From the NCBI RefSeq assembly GCF_016919065.1, contig NZ_JAFFQA010000004.1, positions 1 to 64,000 of the forward strand: a DNA stretch of 64,000 nt, given 5' to 3'. The notes under the pieces were generated by a model. The model was given only the letters and a program-made list of their open reading frames with translations, was not told the DNA's origin and made no database searches. Shown here piece by piece: positions 7,867 through 16,618 of the stretch (positions within the stretch are counted from its first letter, which is position 1; the number at the start of each line of letters is the position of its first letter). Both the position numbers and the translations under genes were made by a program. Origin of the DNA: Desulfobulbus rhabdoformis (GTDB lineage: Bacteria > Desulfobacterota > Desulfobulbia > Desulfobulbales > Desulfobulbaceae).

Positions 7867-9414
7867 TTACTGGAGGTTGTATTTACGCTTCATCTCCTTG
7901 TAGACCAGGCTTGAGAAGTCCCGAATGACTCCACCTCCATGATCCATCCACTGTCTGTAATTTTTGGGTGCGGACGAGCGCTGAACAATACCAACAATGG
8001 CATAGGGGACGCGGCGACCGTTTTTGGTTTTGGTCACCAAAATGCCCATGTCGCCACAGAGGTAGGACGTTGAGCCGGTTTTGTTATAGACCTGCGTGCC
8101 CCGGGGAACCTTGGTCCCCCAAAAGATACGGTCTCGTCCGGGCAACGACATGACCCTGAGCATTTCACTGGAGTAGGGGAGCCGTTTGTGCCAGAGGGCT
8201 TTGAGAAACTGGACGTAATCCTGGGGGAGGGCACTGTTTTTATAGGTTTTGCCTCCCGGCGGAATGTATTCGCGAATGCGTACTTTGCGAAAGAGGTGCC
8301 GATAATGGGAGTTGATCAGCGCGTTACATTTGGCCGGTCCGCCGAGGCGACGAATGAACCAGTTGGTGGCATTATTGTTACTCTGCTGAATCATCTTTTC
8401 CATCATGCGGTGGGATTTAGGCCCATAGGTGAGCTTCCCCCGCTTGACCTGATGGAAAAAGGCAAGGGCGACAAAGGGCTTGATCATGCTTGCCGCCTGA
8501 AAAGATCTGTACGAGTTGATGTTGGAGAGGTAGGTATCGTTGGTGAGGTCATAGGCAACCAGGGCTGCTCGTTCATAGCGGCGCAGTTTGCCTGTGTTGC
8601 GTTGCTCACGGAGAAATTTTTGTACCTTGCTGTTGATCAGGGCAACGCGCCTTTTGGTTGGCTTGGCAATGCGTGCCGGTACCAGTTTGACAAGCTGAGC
8701 CTTGGCCTCAACCGGAACTGCGGCAATACTGCAGGGCAGGGGATCATTGGTTACTGTGCCAATGCTGGTTTTTTGGGGAGGAACTGAGGCATCCTCCAGG
8801 GTGGGTACACTGACCATTAGGGGGAGAACAGGTCGAACTGTTGCCGTGATCAATTTTGGGGGACTCGCTTCGGCTTGCAGCCGTAAGGCCTGAATTATGG
8901 TTTGAGAGCCCGCCTGGGGGGTCCAGCAGTGGTAGACCAGACCAAAATTATTGATGCCAATCTTTTCAATATGCAGATTGCTGCGTTTTTCCCCTTCAAG
9001 GGTCGGGAGATAGCTATCGTACTTGGTGAGCAACGCTTTTGGGTCACTGTTTTGTGCCAGGAGGAGGTGGTAGAGTTTGGTATAATTGTTTTTGGGGAGG
9101 ATCTCTGCAGGTTTGTATCCTGCCTTTATGAGCCTATCAGACTGGTTGAGCGCCAGGGTGCGGACCTCGGCCAGCGTGCCATCAAGGGGATAGATAACTC
9201 CGTACTGCTTATTGTTACTCACGATCTCAAGCTGACTGTCTATTTGCAGAGAGAGGGCTCGGGCCAGAATGTCCCGGTCATGCAGGGCACGTTGGATCTC
9301 TTGGTTCCAGGTATAAGCGAGGGCATAGTGTTTGACTGCCTGAGCACCGAAAGCAGGCGTCAGGAGCAGAAAGAGACAGAAGGAGAGGAGAGCAGAGATG
9401 CGCAGCAACTTCAT
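7867..9414 (-). CDS. Exported class A beta-lactamase-like serine hydrolase
   Basis: A 515-residue protein with signal peptide (MKLLRISALLSFCLFLLL...FGAQA), an N-terminal region of about 220 residues without recognised motifs, a basic linker (APTKRR-like, about 245-270), and a C-terminal penicillin-recognising domain. The three active-site motifs are present: SMIK (Ser309-Lys312), SNN (Ser345) and KTG (445-447). A clear Glu166-type omega-loop glutamate is not obvious; the region reads REYIPPGGKTYKNS. Homologues of this PF13354 type are often peptidoglycan-related or uncharacterised hydrolases rather than resistance enzymes, so no resistance function is claimed. Located in the periplasm. Confidence 0.8.
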   Translation of the reverse strand: MKLLRISALLSFCLFLLLTPAFGAQAVKHYALAYTWNQEIQRALHDRDILARALSLQIDSQLEIVSNNKQYGVIYPLDGTLAEVRTLALNQSDRLIKAGYKPAEILPKNNYTKLYHLLLAQNSDPKALLTKYDSYLPTLEGEKRSNLHIEKIGINNFGLVYHCWTPQAGSQTIIQALRLQAEASPPKLITATVRPVLPLMVSVPTLEDASVPPQKTSIGTVTNDPLPCSIAAVPVEAKAQLVKLVPARIAKPTKRRVALINSKVQKFLREQRNTGKLRRYERAALVAYDLTNDTYLSNINSYRSFQAASMIKPFVALAFFHQVKRGKLTYGPKSHRMMEKMIQQSNNNATNWFIRRLGGPAKCNALINSHYRHLFRKVRIREYIPPGGKTYKNSALPQDYVQFLKALWHKRLPYSSEMLRVMSLPGRDRIFWGTKVPRGTQVYNKTGSTSYLCGDMGILVTKTKNGRRVPYAIVGIVQRSSAPKNYRQWMDHGGGVIRDFSSLVYKEMKRKYNLQ

Positions 9415-9511
9415 TGCGGTAACACCGGTTAAGGTTATTGTTTACACAGTTGACGATTAACGTCGCACTGAAGGTTGTTTTTTGAAACAGCATACCCTCT
9501 GAAAACCTTAT

Positions 9512-9652
9512 GGGCATCTTGAATAATTGCTTTTTCTGCCAATCCCGGCGTCACGCTTAAAATTTTATCCTCGGAATATCATACATATGCCTGCGGTAAA
9601 ATTTTGCGCAATCCTTGGCCTTGATTGAAAAATCTAATTATTTAAGACACCC
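9512..9652 (-). mobile_element. Family B miniature element, complete 141-bp copy
   Basis: Reverse-oriented copy with ends GGGCATCTTGAATAATTGC and, on the far side, AATTATTTAAGACACCC. It is flanked by TTAT on the left and TTAG on the right, a one-base mismatch from a 4-bp target duplication. Same length as the copy at 21820-21960. Non-coding. It lies in the 346-base gap upstream of the serine hydrolase gene; nothing else was seen in that gap. Confidence 0.8.
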
Positions 9653-9760
9653 TTAGAGAGCATATCCCCATGATAGCGTGTTATCTATACAATGTAAGAG
9701 GAAAAAATCACAAATTTCAATTTTTCCGGAAAAAAGAGGGGGAAGAAGGACTGTACAGCC

Positions 9761-10525
9761 TCAAAGAGGAGTGCCACCGGCCCCCAACAAGTTGAGAATA
9801 TTACCGGCCACCACTTTTTCATACTCGTCGTTGTTTAAAGACAGGCGCTGCACTTTGCGCAACTCTCCACCTGGATCCCCAAAAGGGTAATCGCTGCCAA
9901 AGAGTAGTTTTTCAACACCGTATTGGTTAATGAAGGCGCGCATTTCCGAGCTGGATGCCAGGGCGGTGTCGGCAAAGACGTTGTCGCGTTTCCAGATTCC
10001 GGACTCGTCCAGAGCCCGATACCCTCCATTTAAGCCTCCCAGGTGGGGGATGATAATGATGGCGTCGGGAGCCAGATTCTGAATAAAATTGCAGGTATTG
10101 TCAAAACTTTCTTCAAGAACAATGGGGAGCTGTCTGCGTGAGATCTCTTCAAGTATCTCCCGGCAGCGGGGATCCTCATAATGGTAAACCGGCTCATTGG
10201 AGTGGCGATGCCATTTAATCCCCCGATAGGGGTGGTTGAGTTCTTCGACAGCAAAATCGTTCCAGATAAAAAGATAGGGGAACACCGACTCGCCGGTATC
10301 GGCCAGGTCCAGCAGGTACTGATTTGCCCGGTGCCGTGTTTGTTGCCATCGGGCAGTGTCTTCAAAGTCACGATCATATCGATCGTATATATCCTCCACC
10401 GGAGCAAACATACAACTGCTGGTGATGCCCTCTTCAAGAAGCAGAGGCCTGATATCATCGATGGGCAGCCGGGAGTGTTGAATACCGCAGTGGATATGGC
10501 TGTCGATAACCTGAGAAGGGCACAT
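9761..10525 (-). CDS. Amidohydrolase-family metal-dependent hydrolase (amidohydrolase 2 type)
   Basis: 254 residues, with ribosome site AAGGAGG seven bases before the ATG. Metal-ligand motifs of the amidohydrolase-2 (PF04909) barrel are visible: IDSHIHCG at the N-terminus, a histidine in IIIIPHLGG about residue 180, and FGSDYPFGDP near residue 215 with the catalytic aspartate. The family includes decarboxylases and lactonases; the substrate is not predictable. It lies 17 bases downstream of the nitroreductase gene on the same strand, so the two and the upstream kinase probably form one transcript. Confidence 0.8.
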   Translation of the reverse strand: MCPSQVIDSHIHCGIQHSRLPIDDIRPLLLEEGITSSCMFAPVEDIYDRYDRDFEDTARWQQTRHRANQYLLDLADTGESVFPYLFIWNDFAVEELNHPYRGIKWHRHSNEPVYHYEDPRCREILEEISRRQLPIVLEESFDNTCNFIQNLAPDAIIIIPHLGGLNGGYRALDESGIWKRDNVFADTALASSSEMRAFINQYGVEKLLFGSDYPFGDPGGELRKVQRLSLNNDEYEKVVAGNILNLLGAGGTPL

Positions 10526-10542
10526 GCAAACCTCCTTGGGGG

Positions 10543-11088
10543 CTAATATTTGTTGAAACTGGACATCTCCTCCTGCGATTTTCGATTTTTGGGGCGTGGT
10601 GGTGCAGCCTCCTGAGAATAGCCCAGGGTGATCAGGAGCCCGATGCGACGATTTTGAGGGATATTGAGCAGGTGCTGCACTTTGGGTTCATCGAACCAGC
10701 CGAGCATGCAGGTTCCCAACCCCAGCTCAGCAGCCTGCAGGCAGAAATGCTCGGCGGCGATGCCGATATCGATAAGCGGAAAATCCCGAGCTTTGAGGCG
10801 ACCGCCAATTTGGGTGATGAGTTTGGGCTTTTCAAGCACCAGGACCGCCAGTACTGGAGCCTGGGGGGCAAATTTATTAAAGGAGACCAGAGAACTATAG
10901 GTAGCATGAGCGACCTGGTTTTTGAGTTCAGGATCAGTGACCATGATTAAATGCCAGGGTTGCGAATTGCTGGCCGAGGGAGCCAGACGAACCGCTTCGA
11001 TCAGTTGTTCGATCTTTTCCGGTTCAACGGGTTTGGCGCTGTAACGCCGGACACTTTGCCGAGTGGTCACAAGGGAGGAGAAGTCCAT
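10543..11088 (-). CDS. Nitroreductase-family FMN oxidoreductase
   Basis: 181 residues. The N-terminal RQSVRRYSAKPVEPEKI and SASNSQPWHLIMVTD segments are the FMN-binding arginine loop and PS-type motif of the nitroreductase fold, and the LGLGTCMLGWF segment is typical of the middle of the family. These flavoenzymes reduce nitro groups, quinones or specialised substrates with NAD(P)H. The gene starts 6 bases after the end of the hybrid kinase gene and is followed by the amidohydrolase, implying co-transcription. Confidence 0.85.
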   Translation of the reverse strand: MDFSSLVTTRQSVRRYSAKPVEPEKIEQLIEAVRLAPSASNSQPWHLIMVTDPELKNQVAHATYSSLVSFNKFAPQAPVLAVLVLEKPKLITQIGGRLKARDFPLIDIGIAAEHFCLQAAELGLGTCMLGWFDEPKVQHLLNIPQNRRIGLLITLGYSQEAAPPRPKNRKSQEEMSSFNKY

Positions 11089-11094
11089 AAGGGA

Positions 11095-13386
11095 TCAAGA
11101 GTGCGAGTTGAGAGGCGTGGAGCTTGTAAGAGCCTGATAAACTTTGTCAGCAAAATTTTGTTTGGTAAACGGTTTTTGCAAGAGAATGACATCTATATCT
11201 AAAATTCCTCGTTTTGCAATGATATTAGAGGTGTATCCAGACATGAACAACACTTTGAGCTCCGGCAAAATTTTCTGTAACTCTTTGGCGAGTTCTCGGC
11301 CGTTCATTTGGGGCATGATCACATCTGTGATCAGCAAATCGATGGCACCAGAGTGGGATGTGGCCAGTTGGATGGCCGCCTGTGGAGAAGCGGCAACCAG
11401 AGGAACATATCCCAGCTCCTGGAGTAAGCGTTTAACCAGATTGAGAATACCTGCTTCATCTTCAACCACTAAAACAGTTTCGCCCTGAGCGGTCGGTGGT
11501 CCTTCTGCAAGGGATAGCCCCTCGGATGTGGCTGAGTCGCCGTCATCACGTGGCAGGTAAAGGCGAAAGGTGGTACCTTTGCCCGGCTCACTGTAGACGT
11601 TGATAAAACCTTTGTTTTGCTTGATAATACCATACACGGTTGCCAGTCCCAATCCCGTTCCCTTGCCCTGCTCTTTGGTGCTGAAAAATGGCTCAAAAAT
11701 ATTTTTTTGTGTTTCCTCATCCATGCCTGCCCCATCGTCACTGATGGCCAGTTGAGCATATTCACCCGGGTGAAAGTTCGGATGCAGGTCGCAGTAGGTC
11801 TGATCAAGTATGGTGTTGGTGGTTTCGACCACGATTTTGCCGACGCCGCCGATTGCGTCGCGAGCATTGACGCAGAGATTAACCAGCAGCTGATTGATTT
11901 GCGTGGGGTCAATGTTGACTTGGTAGACATCGGTCCCCGGGTAGAAACGGAGTTCTATTTCCTCGCCAATGAGCCGGGTGATCATGGCCAGCAGGGGCTT
12001 GATTTCTGTGTTTAAGTCAACCCTTCTGGGGGCAATGTTCTGGCAGCGTGCAAAGGCGAGCAGTTGCCGGGTAATCTCCATGGAGCGTTTGGCGGCTTCA
12101 AGAATCTGATTTAAGTCCCGGTGTAAAGGATCCTCAGGCTCTACACGTTCCAAGGCTAACTCGGCATAGCCCAGTATGACGTTGATCATATTGTTGTAAT
12201 CATGGGCCACGCCTCCGGCAAGTCGGCCAATCGCCTCCAGTTTTTGGGACTGGCGCAGCTGGATTTCAGCCTGCTCCCGTTCCTGCTCGGCCTGGGCAAG
12301 GCGTTGACTCATCCGGTTAAACCCTTCAATTAATGTGGAAATAATCGCATTGGACGATGAGGAGGCTACCTTGCTGCCATAATGACCATCGGCGATCTGT
12401 TGAAAGGCGCCTTCCAGCCTTTTGGCAGCCGCTTCCTCAAGTGAAGCCGTAGGCATACTGCAAAAGAGTGTCCAGTTTACCTTGGAAATGTGGAGATAGG
12501 CGACTATACGCTCGATGCCCTCGCCATCGGTCATGGTGAGCTGGCCGTTTTCTCCTTGCAACTGGTCCATGGTAAAGTCTGCCCAGTCTCCTCCGAGCTC
12601 ACTCAACGGATGGAGAAAGAGCTGGCCCTGTTGCGGGTTGATTTCGGCTTGTAACCTGTCATGGAGGAGGAGCAATCCCTTGTTATCGGTTATCCATTGC
12701 TGTTGTTCACCAAAAGCTTGTTGCGTGGCAAAATCCTGGTAGAGAAAACGCAGCGGTAAATCAATGGACCAGAGGCCTATAAAACGCTCATCTTGCCACA
12801 CGGGAATAGAGACAGAAAGAATGAGTCCCTTACCGGCATAATCAATGGAAGGCGCAGTCCAGCAGATTGCTCGCTCCGGGTTGTTTTCAGGACAAACTGA
12901 ACGGAAGGTATGGTACGTTGACCAGTCAAAATCAGCGGGGATAGCCGTGGCCTGATCGATAAAGGGGTACTGCAGGGCTATGTTGCCCGCATCCTGAAAA
13001 TAGATCCAGCCAACGTTTTGCAGCCGTTGATGGATACGTTGCAGCTGGGGGCCTATGTTCCGGTGGCTGTACAGGTGGCGGCGGGCTGTGCGATCGTGCC
13101 TGAGCTGGCTACCCCAGGAGAAGCTGATCGCCTCGGAGGGGGCTGTACCCTCCCGGTAGGCCTTGAGCAATGGAATAGATTGGAAAAATCCATCATCGTC
13201 AACAAGAAACTGCTCTTGGCTCAGCCACCGGTCAATTGCAGTTTCGGAGTCGTTTGCCTGCGATTTGAGATAGAGCAGGGTGCTCCGTTCCAGTTCTTCC
13301 AGAGCATTATAGAGACGGTCAACCTGGCGGGAGAGTATTGCGCCGTAACGATAAAGATGCCAATGGAGTGCATCGGTTTCGTTCAT
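11095..13386 (-). CDS. Hybrid sensor histidine kinase with N-terminal cache-like sensor and C-terminal receiver
   Basis: 763 residues. Residues about 1-320 look like a double PDC/cache sensor (GLILSVSIPVWQDERFIGLW and later VAYLHISKVNWTLFCSMP are the typical strands). About 320-380 is a HAMP-like helix and coiled coil. The transmitter follows: H-box GGVAHDYNNM with His395, N-box VNARDAI (Asn507), G-boxes DDGAGMD and GKGTGLGLATVYG. A receiver domain, about 635-755, has phospho-acceptor Asp688 in LLITDVIMPQMNG and lysine in LLQKPF. No membrane-spanning segment is apparent, unusual for a cache-type kinase. Downstream nitroreductase and amidohydrolase are close. Confidence 0.85.
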   Translation of the reverse strand: MNETDALHWHLYRYGAILSRQVDRLYNALEELERSTLLYLKSQANDSETAIDRWLSQEQFLVDDDGFFQSIPLLKAYREGTAPSEAISFSWGSQLRHDRTARRHLYSHRNIGPQLQRIHQRLQNVGWIYFQDAGNIALQYPFIDQATAIPADFDWSTYHTFRSVCPENNPERAICWTAPSIDYAGKGLILSVSIPVWQDERFIGLWSIDLPLRFLYQDFATQQAFGEQQQWITDNKGLLLLHDRLQAEINPQQGQLFLHPLSELGGDWADFTMDQLQGENGQLTMTDGEGIERIVAYLHISKVNWTLFCSMPTASLEEAAAKRLEGAFQQIADGHYGSKVASSSSNAIISTLIEGFNRMSQRLAQAEQEREQAEIQLRQSQKLEAIGRLAGGVAHDYNNMINVILGYAELALERVEPEDPLHRDLNQILEAAKRSMEITRQLLAFARCQNIAPRRVDLNTEIKPLLAMITRLIGEEIELRFYPGTDVYQVNIDPTQINQLLVNLCVNARDAIGGVGKIVVETTNTILDQTYCDLHPNFHPGEYAQLAISDDGAGMDEETQKNIFEPFFSTKEQGKGTGLGLATVYGIIKQNKGFINVYSEPGKGTTFRLYLPRDDGDSATSEGLSLAEGPPTAQGETVLVVEDEAGILNLVKRLLQELGYVPLVAASPQAAIQLATSHSGAIDLLITDVIMPQMNGRELAKELQKILPELKVLFMSGYTSNIIAKRGILDIDVILLQKPFTKQNFADKVYQALTSSTPLNSHS

Positions 13387-13721
13387 GGGAAGACTCCTTG
13401 TTAAAATCTGTCCTGCCCGTTGACAGGAGATGACAAAGAGAACCAGGGGGCAAGGGCGCGTCCTGTCGAGAGATGGCTCCCAATGAAATCGGGAGGGATG
13501 TGCTTGGGATACGCCCTATCTCATTGAAGTCGCTTTAAGCTTAACATGAAAGCCCTGCCCGAAACCAGCATTCTTTTCCTGAATCCGGGGACAAGGGAAG
13601 AGTTGACTGAGGCCACACCCCCAGGGCCGACAAGCGATCGTGGCATCAGGTTTTTTGCTCTGGGGCTTGACAGCAGGAGACGGGTTCGGTACGACTTTGA
13701 ATACAAATTTTTTATTTACAC
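13387..13721. other. Intergenic region, nothing recognised
   Basis: 335 bases upstream of the kinase gene, ending at a family A repeat. Overlapping open frames on both strands around 13520-13730 lack domains. The kinase promoter should lie here, but no clear promoter boxes stand out. Confidence 0.35.
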
Positions 13722-14100
13722 CTGGATCCGTGAGCATTCATTGGCGTGTCAGCTTCGCTGTTTGTGACATGTCGATTAAAGTAAACTTTATCGGCTTGTT
13801 AGGAACAGTGAAGGTGGCGTACTAATGGATGCCCCAAAGGACGGTGGGTGAAACTGAAGGGCATCTTGAATAATTGCTTTTTCTGCCAATCCCAGCGTCA
13901 TGCTTAAAATTTTATCCTCGGAGGTAAGCGAAGACTCCGATATCACACATATGCCTGCGGTAAAATTTTGCGCAATCCTTGGCCTTGATTGAAAAATCTA
14001 ATTATTCAAGACACCCTGAATTGCAAATAAATTAGTTTGAAAATTTGTGCATTATCAACTGAATATGTTATTCAGAGACCATCCACCGTCACGGATTCAG
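13722..14100 (+). repeat. Family A palindromic element split by a family B insertion
   Basis: Left end CTGGATCCGTGAGCATTCA at 13722, right end CACCGTCACGGATTCAG at 14100. The hairpin core CGATTAAAGTAAACTTTATCG is at about 13770-13795. The element is continuous with other copies up to AACTGAA (13858), is interrupted by a complete family B element (13859-14016), and resumes with TGAATTGCAAATAAATTAG. Confidence 0.85.
13859..14016 (-). mobile_element. Family B miniature element nested in family A, with TGAA target duplication
   Basis: A 158-bp copy in reverse orientation beginning GGGCATCTTGAATAATTGC and ending ATTATTCAAGACACCC. It is flanked by the perfect direct repeat TGAA (13855-13858 and 14017-14020), absent as a duplication from unoccupied family A copies. 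It includes the optional GGAGGTAAGCGAAGACTCC module. Confidence 0.9.
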
Positions 14101-14270
14101 GTTACAAAAAAATTCGCCAATCCTTTTGTGTCCTGTGGATCCTGCTCCAGGGCCAGGCTACTTTGGCGCTGTCGAGCCTGTTTTTGCTCAAGACCCAGTC
14201 GTACAGCATTTGGCCCCAGGTGCCCGGCCACGTATATTTTCCCTGGTTCGTATGCAAGGAAAATATTCAT
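14097..14270 (-). pseudogene. Possible small gene remnant whose stop codon comes from the repeat end
   Basis: A 57-residue open frame starting MNIFLAYEPGKIYVAGHLG, with AAGGG upstream of the ATG at 14270. It ends at a TGA formed by the terminal CTGAATCC of the family A element, so the natural C-terminus may have been cut off. No family is recognised. It may be non-coding chance. Confidence 0.25.
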
Positions 14271-14610
14271 TGACCCTTGGGCTCATGGGCTGCTCCTTTT
14301 CAATATGGGGTATGCTGCGGCATGGTAGAATGGGCCGAATCCCCACTCAATCGAAAAAGTCACTTTGGCTCTGCCCCCTCTCAAACCAACAGTCGGACAG
14401 TATCTCTTAAAAAGCTATTGTCCCCCTCAGGTTCGGAAACTGTTAACAGTGGTGAGGTGTTGCAAGGCAAAGGCTCCGTCCCTGACGACCGGCAATGATT
14501 TTGTTGTTTAAGGGGAAATATTCCCAATGTGCTGTGCAGAGTATCCTTGAGATTTATTGTGTGAATAGGTATACATGCGCTTTTAAGATCTCCTTTAAAG
14601 ATTGTGATTC
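14271..14610. other. Leader region upstream of minC, nothing firmly identified
   Basis: 340 bases between the small remnant and minC. No domain-bearing open frame. It presumably contains the minC promoter; TATACATGCG near 14570 is a weak candidate. No clear RNA gene was recognised. Confidence 0.3.
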
Positions 14611-15447
14611 ATGAAACTAAGCGATACATCCGGCGAAGCCTCCGTGTTTGAACTCAAGGGCAGTGTGCTCACCGTCATGGTACTCTATGTCAAGGAGACC
14701 AATCCAGATCTGCTGTATCCGCAGTTAAAAAAGAAGATTGGTCCAGCCCGTTCTTTTTTCAACAACGCCCCCATACTGATTGATCTCAAAGCAGTGCCCG
14801 AAGGCGAGCAGTTGCGCTTGGATTTCCTGGTGCTGACTACCTTTTTGCGAGGTTTGGGCCTTGTCCCGGTCGGGGTGCGGGCTGCAGCCGAGACAGTTGA
14901 GCAACGCGTGCTGGATGCCGGCCTGGGTGTGCTCCCTCCGGCAACCCGTGAAAAGCATGTGGCTCCCCAGGAAGAAGAACAGGTCATAGAACCGGTCCCT
15001 GATGAACCGGTGGAACCCGAGCCTAAGCCTGAACCAGCAGCAGAGCCAGTCGCGGAGCCAGCACCTGATCCCAAACAGACACCCGAGGTAACGGCAGCAC
15101 CGACTATGGTCATCAGGCAGCCGGTGCGATCGGGCCAGCAGGTCGTTGCCCAAGAGGGGGATCTTATTATTCTGGCTTCGGTAAATGCCGGGGCAGAGGT
15201 GGTCGCCAGTGGCAATATTCATGTCTACGGAGCCTTGCGTGGCCGGGCCATGGCCGGAGTGCATGGGGACGCCGATGCCCGTGTCTTTTGTCTGCAGTGC
15301 AACCCGGAGTTGGTTGCCGTAACCGATGCCTATGTGGTCAATGACTCCCTGGAATCCCGGGTGATAAATCATACCGTGATGATCAGCAGGGGAGAAAACG
15401 GTCTGGAGTTTGACGTGCTGGGTGCCTTTGAGCCCCAACGTGGTTAA
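14611..15447 (+). CDS. minC: Septum-site determining protein MinC
   Basis: 278 residues, first gene of the min set. MinC with MinD inhibits FtsZ polymerisation away from mid-cell. The N-terminal domain (about 1-110) carries the alternating strands and the APILIDLKAVP region of the FtsZ-inhibiting domain. A Pro/Glu-rich linker (about 115-165, EPVEPEPKPEPAAEP) is longer than usual. The C-terminal beta-helix domain has GDLIILASVNAGAEV, GNIHVYGALRGRAMAG and VFCLQCNPELVA, the MinD-binding and dimer face. Its TAA stop is part of the target duplication of the family B element directly downstream. Confidence 0.95.
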   Translation: MKLSDTSGEASVFELKGSVLTVMVLYVKETNPDLLYPQLKKKIGPARSFFNNAPILIDLKAVPEGEQLRLDFLVLTTFLRGLGLVPVGVRAAAETVEQRVLDAGLGVLPPATREKHVAPQEEEQVIEPVPDEPVEPEPKPEPAAEPVAEPAPDPKQTPEVTAAPTMVIRQPVRSGQQVVAQEGDLIILASVNAGAEVVASGNIHVYGALRGRAMAGVHGDADARVFCLQCNPELVAVTDAYVVNDSLESRVINHTVMISRGENGLEFDVLGAFEPQRG

Positions 15448-15448
15448 A

Positions 15449-15641
15449 GGGTGTCTTGAATAATTAGATTTTTCAATCAAGGCCAGATAAGCGCAGACTT
15501 CGAGGATTGCGCAAAATTTTACCGCAGGCATATGCTTGATATCGGAGTCTTCGCTTACCTCCGAGGATAAAATTTTAAGCATGACGAGGTAAGCGCCAGA
15601 CTCCGCGGGATTGGCAGAAAAAGCAATTATTAAAGACTCCC
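15449..15641 (+). mobile_element. Family B miniature element in the minC-minD gap, TAAA target duplication
   Basis: A 193-bp copy from GGGTGTCTTGAATAATTAG to ATTAAAGACTCCC. It is flanked by perfect TAAA repeats at 15445-15448 and 15642-15645; the left one includes the minC stop codon. It is the longest copy because it carries the AAGCGCAGACTTCG-type module twice. It separates minC from minD by 357 bases in total, and could disrupt co-transcription or form a structured mRNA segment. The remaining 163 bases before minD form a minD leader. Confidence 0.9.
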
Positions 15642-15804
15642 TAAAGCATTGAACATTGAATACACAGGGTAAGGTGCATACCTGTTTTTTCCGCATTTCG
15701 CGGTCTGCTTGCATTGGATGTTTGCCGTCACCAACGTGTGAATACGGTACTCCTGTGAGCCCCCCTGAAGAAGCAGTATATAACAAAAACAAGGAGGGAC
15801 GAAG

Positions 15805-16614
15805 TTGTCTAAAGTCGTCGTCGTGACGTCCGGAAAGGGCGGTGTGGGTAAAACCACCACCAGTGCGGCCGTTGCCGCAGCACTGGCGGTGAGAGGGTAC
15901 AAGACAGTCGTCATCGATTTCGATGTCGGTTTACGCAACCTCGATCTGATTATGGGCTGCGAGAGGCGGGTGGTCTATGACCTGCTCAATGTCATTCACG
16001 GTGAAGGTTCACTGAACCAGGCGCTGATCAAAGATAAACGAGTCGGAAACCTGTATATCCTGCCTGCCTCGCAGACCCGGGATAAGGATGCCCTGACAAT
16101 GGAAGGCGTCAGCAAGGTCATTGAGCAACTCCGCGAGAGCTTTGAGTATATTGTCTGTGATTCTCCTGCGGGTATCGAGAAGGGGGCAATGACAGCAATG
16201 TATCTCGCTGATGAGGCGCTGGTGGTGACAAACCCGGAGATATCCTCCGTGCGTGACTCCGATCGTATCATAGGCATGCTTGCCAGCAAAACCAAACGCG
16301 CCGAAGAGGGAGAGGACCCGGTGAATGTTCACCTGATTATTACACGGTACGATCCCGACCGGGTTGATGGTGGCGATATGCTCAGCGCCGAGGATGTCTG
16401 TGAGATTCTGGCGATTCCGTTTTTGGGAGCCGTTCCTGAGTCCAAGTTGGTTCTGGCCGCCTCAAACTCGGGTATCCCCGTGACCATGGCCGAAGACTGT
16501 GATGCCGGTACCGCCTATTTTGATATCGTGGACCGGTTCCTGGGCGAGGAAGTACCCTACCGCTTCCTTGACGTACAGAAAAAGGGTTTCTTTTCCCGAT
16601 TCTTTGGATCCTGA
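15805..16614 (+). CDS. minD: Septum-site determining ATPase MinD
   Basis: 269 residues, initiated at TTG with AAGGAGG eight bases upstream. MinD is a membrane-cycling ParA-type ATPase that recruits MinC and is stimulated by MinE. The deviant Walker A SGKGGVGKTT is at residues 9-18, the VIDFDVGLRNLDL switch region near 40, and CDSPAGIE near 118. The C-terminal amphipathic membrane-targeting helix ends KKGFFSRFFGS. minE follows four bases after the stop. Confidence 0.97.
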   Translation: MSKVVVVTSGKGGVGKTTTSAAVAAALAVRGYKTVVIDFDVGLRNLDLIMGCERRVVYDLLNVIHGEGSLNQALIKDKRVGNLYILPASQTRDKDALTMEGVSKVIEQLRESFEYIVCDSPAGIEKGAMTAMYLADEALVVTNPEISSVRDSDRIIGMLASKTKRAEEGEDPVNVHLIITRYDPDRVDGGDMLSAEDVCEILAIPFLGAVPESKLVLAASNSGIPVTMAEDCDAGTAYFDIVDRFLGEEVPYRFLDVQKKGFFSRFFGS

Positions 16615-16618
16615 TGCC

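Noticed and set aside
7867..9414. Calling the serine hydrolase an antibiotic-resistance gene
   Set aside because: Only fold-level motifs are present and the deacylating glutamate is not evident.
13516..13767. Overlapping frames on both strands upstream of the kinase gene
   Set aside because: They partly overlap the family A repeat and each other; no signal favours either strand.
14360..14520. Possible small RNA (6S or signal-recognition-particle type) upstream of minC
   Set aside because: A GGTTCGGAAAC-like piece caught the eye, but the conserved SRP loop and 6S bubble were not present.
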